Origin: Oscillospiraceae bacterium
GTDB taxonomy: Bacteria > Bacillota > Clostridia > Oscillospirales > Oscillospiraceae
Assembly (NCBI GenBank): GCA_022792555.1
Contig: JAAWBF010000023.1
Location: forward strand, 1 to 32,055
Reading direction: 5' to 3'
Length of the DNA: 32,055 bases
The position numbers and the translations under genes are program-made. Below, piece by piece: positions 31,917 to 32,055 of this stretch (positions are counted from its first letter, which is position 1; every line of letters starts with the position of its first letter). The notes under the pieces were generated by a model, which was given only the letters and a program-made list of their open reading frames with translations, was not told the origin of the DNA and ran no database searches.

Positions 31917-32055
31917 ATGTCCATCTCCATTACACCGCTGTCTAAGCTGCCCCTGTCAAACGACTTTATGTTCTGCGAGGTGATGCGCGAGCCAGAGGTG
32001 TGCCAGCTTTTTCTGGAGGCTCTGCTGGGGAAATCTATTGCCCGTATTGAATATA
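31917..32055 (+). CDS. Rpn/PD-(D/E)XK transposase-like nuclease, N-terminal fragment
   Basis: A frame that starts with ATG at 31917 behind GAGGAGGG and runs off the window after 46 codons. The start MSISITPLSKLPLSNDFMFC and the REPEVCQLFLEALLGKSIAR stretch match the N-terminus of the Rpn family (PD-(D/E)XK recombination-promoting nucleases), which are common and often multi-copy in Oscillospiraceae and Lachnospiraceae. The catalytic motifs lie beyond the window, so integrity cannot be judged. Confidence 0.75.
   Translation, partial: MSISITPLSKLPLSNDFMFCEVMREPEVCQLFLEALLGKSIARIEY

Overview
The window is about 32 kb of GC-rich bacterial chromosome (roughly 60% G+C by eye) with short intergenic gaps, strong GGAGG-type ribosome binding sites and many extended -10 promoters. 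Gene content (zapA, U32 peptidase, dut, maf, mreCD, mrdA; the YqeB/YqeC selenium-dependent hydroxylase accessory pair; DUF6809; Rpn-family nuclease; SLH-domain protein) points to an anaerobic Bacillota, most likely a gut Oscillospiraceae relative (Flavonifractor/Pseudoflavonifractor/Oscillibacter-like). The genus is inference only. No rRNA, tRNA, CRISPR or complete insertion sequence was seen.

Layout. 0-0.4 kb: C-terminal end of an SLH-domain surface protein. 0.8-1.4 kb: manganese exporter mntP behind an extended -10 promoter and a structured leader. 1.4-1.6 kb: a 162-bp palindromic MITE-like element. 1.6-3.9 kb: yqeC, yqeB and a domain-permuted XdhC-like protein, a maturation set for a selenium-dependent molybdenum hydroxylase whose structural genes are not in the window. 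4.0-6.5 kb: a zinc-ribbon membrane protein and a DEAD-box RNA helicase, ending at a strong two-hairpin terminator shared with convergent genes.

6.6-16.2 kb, minus strand: a PH-domain protein, a GH13 neopullulanase-like enzyme, and a growth/division/shape run read zapA > U32 peptidase > dut > maf > mreC > mreD > mrdA. mreB is not in this run.

16.5-24.6 kb, minus strand: the most interesting block. It is a five-gene operon read SWIM zinc-finger protein > 651-aa helical protein > MoxR AAA+ ATPase > DUF5682-type protein > VWA protein with an intact MIDAS. The ATPase/DUF5682/VWA core is tightly coupled (1-nt overlap, short gaps). REP-like palindromes with compensatory base changes lie just after the operon and inside it. 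Its function is not established.

24.7-26.0 kb: an AT-richer accessory patch with an XRE repressor and a divergent DUF6809 gene sharing two copies of a 17-bp palindromic operator, followed by gene-poor DNA with possible small ORFs and terminators. 26.0-31.0 kb, plus strand: a complete branched-chain amino-acid-type ABC importer, livK-livH-livM-livG-livF, with a strong promoter and a large hairpin after livK. 31.1-31.8 kb: a Vat/CatB-type xenobiotic acetyltransferase, preceded by a short leader ORF and an inverted repeat enclosing its Shine-Dalgarno and start codon, an arrangement that suggests translational attenuation. The window ends inside an Rpn/PD-(D/E)XK transposase-like gene.
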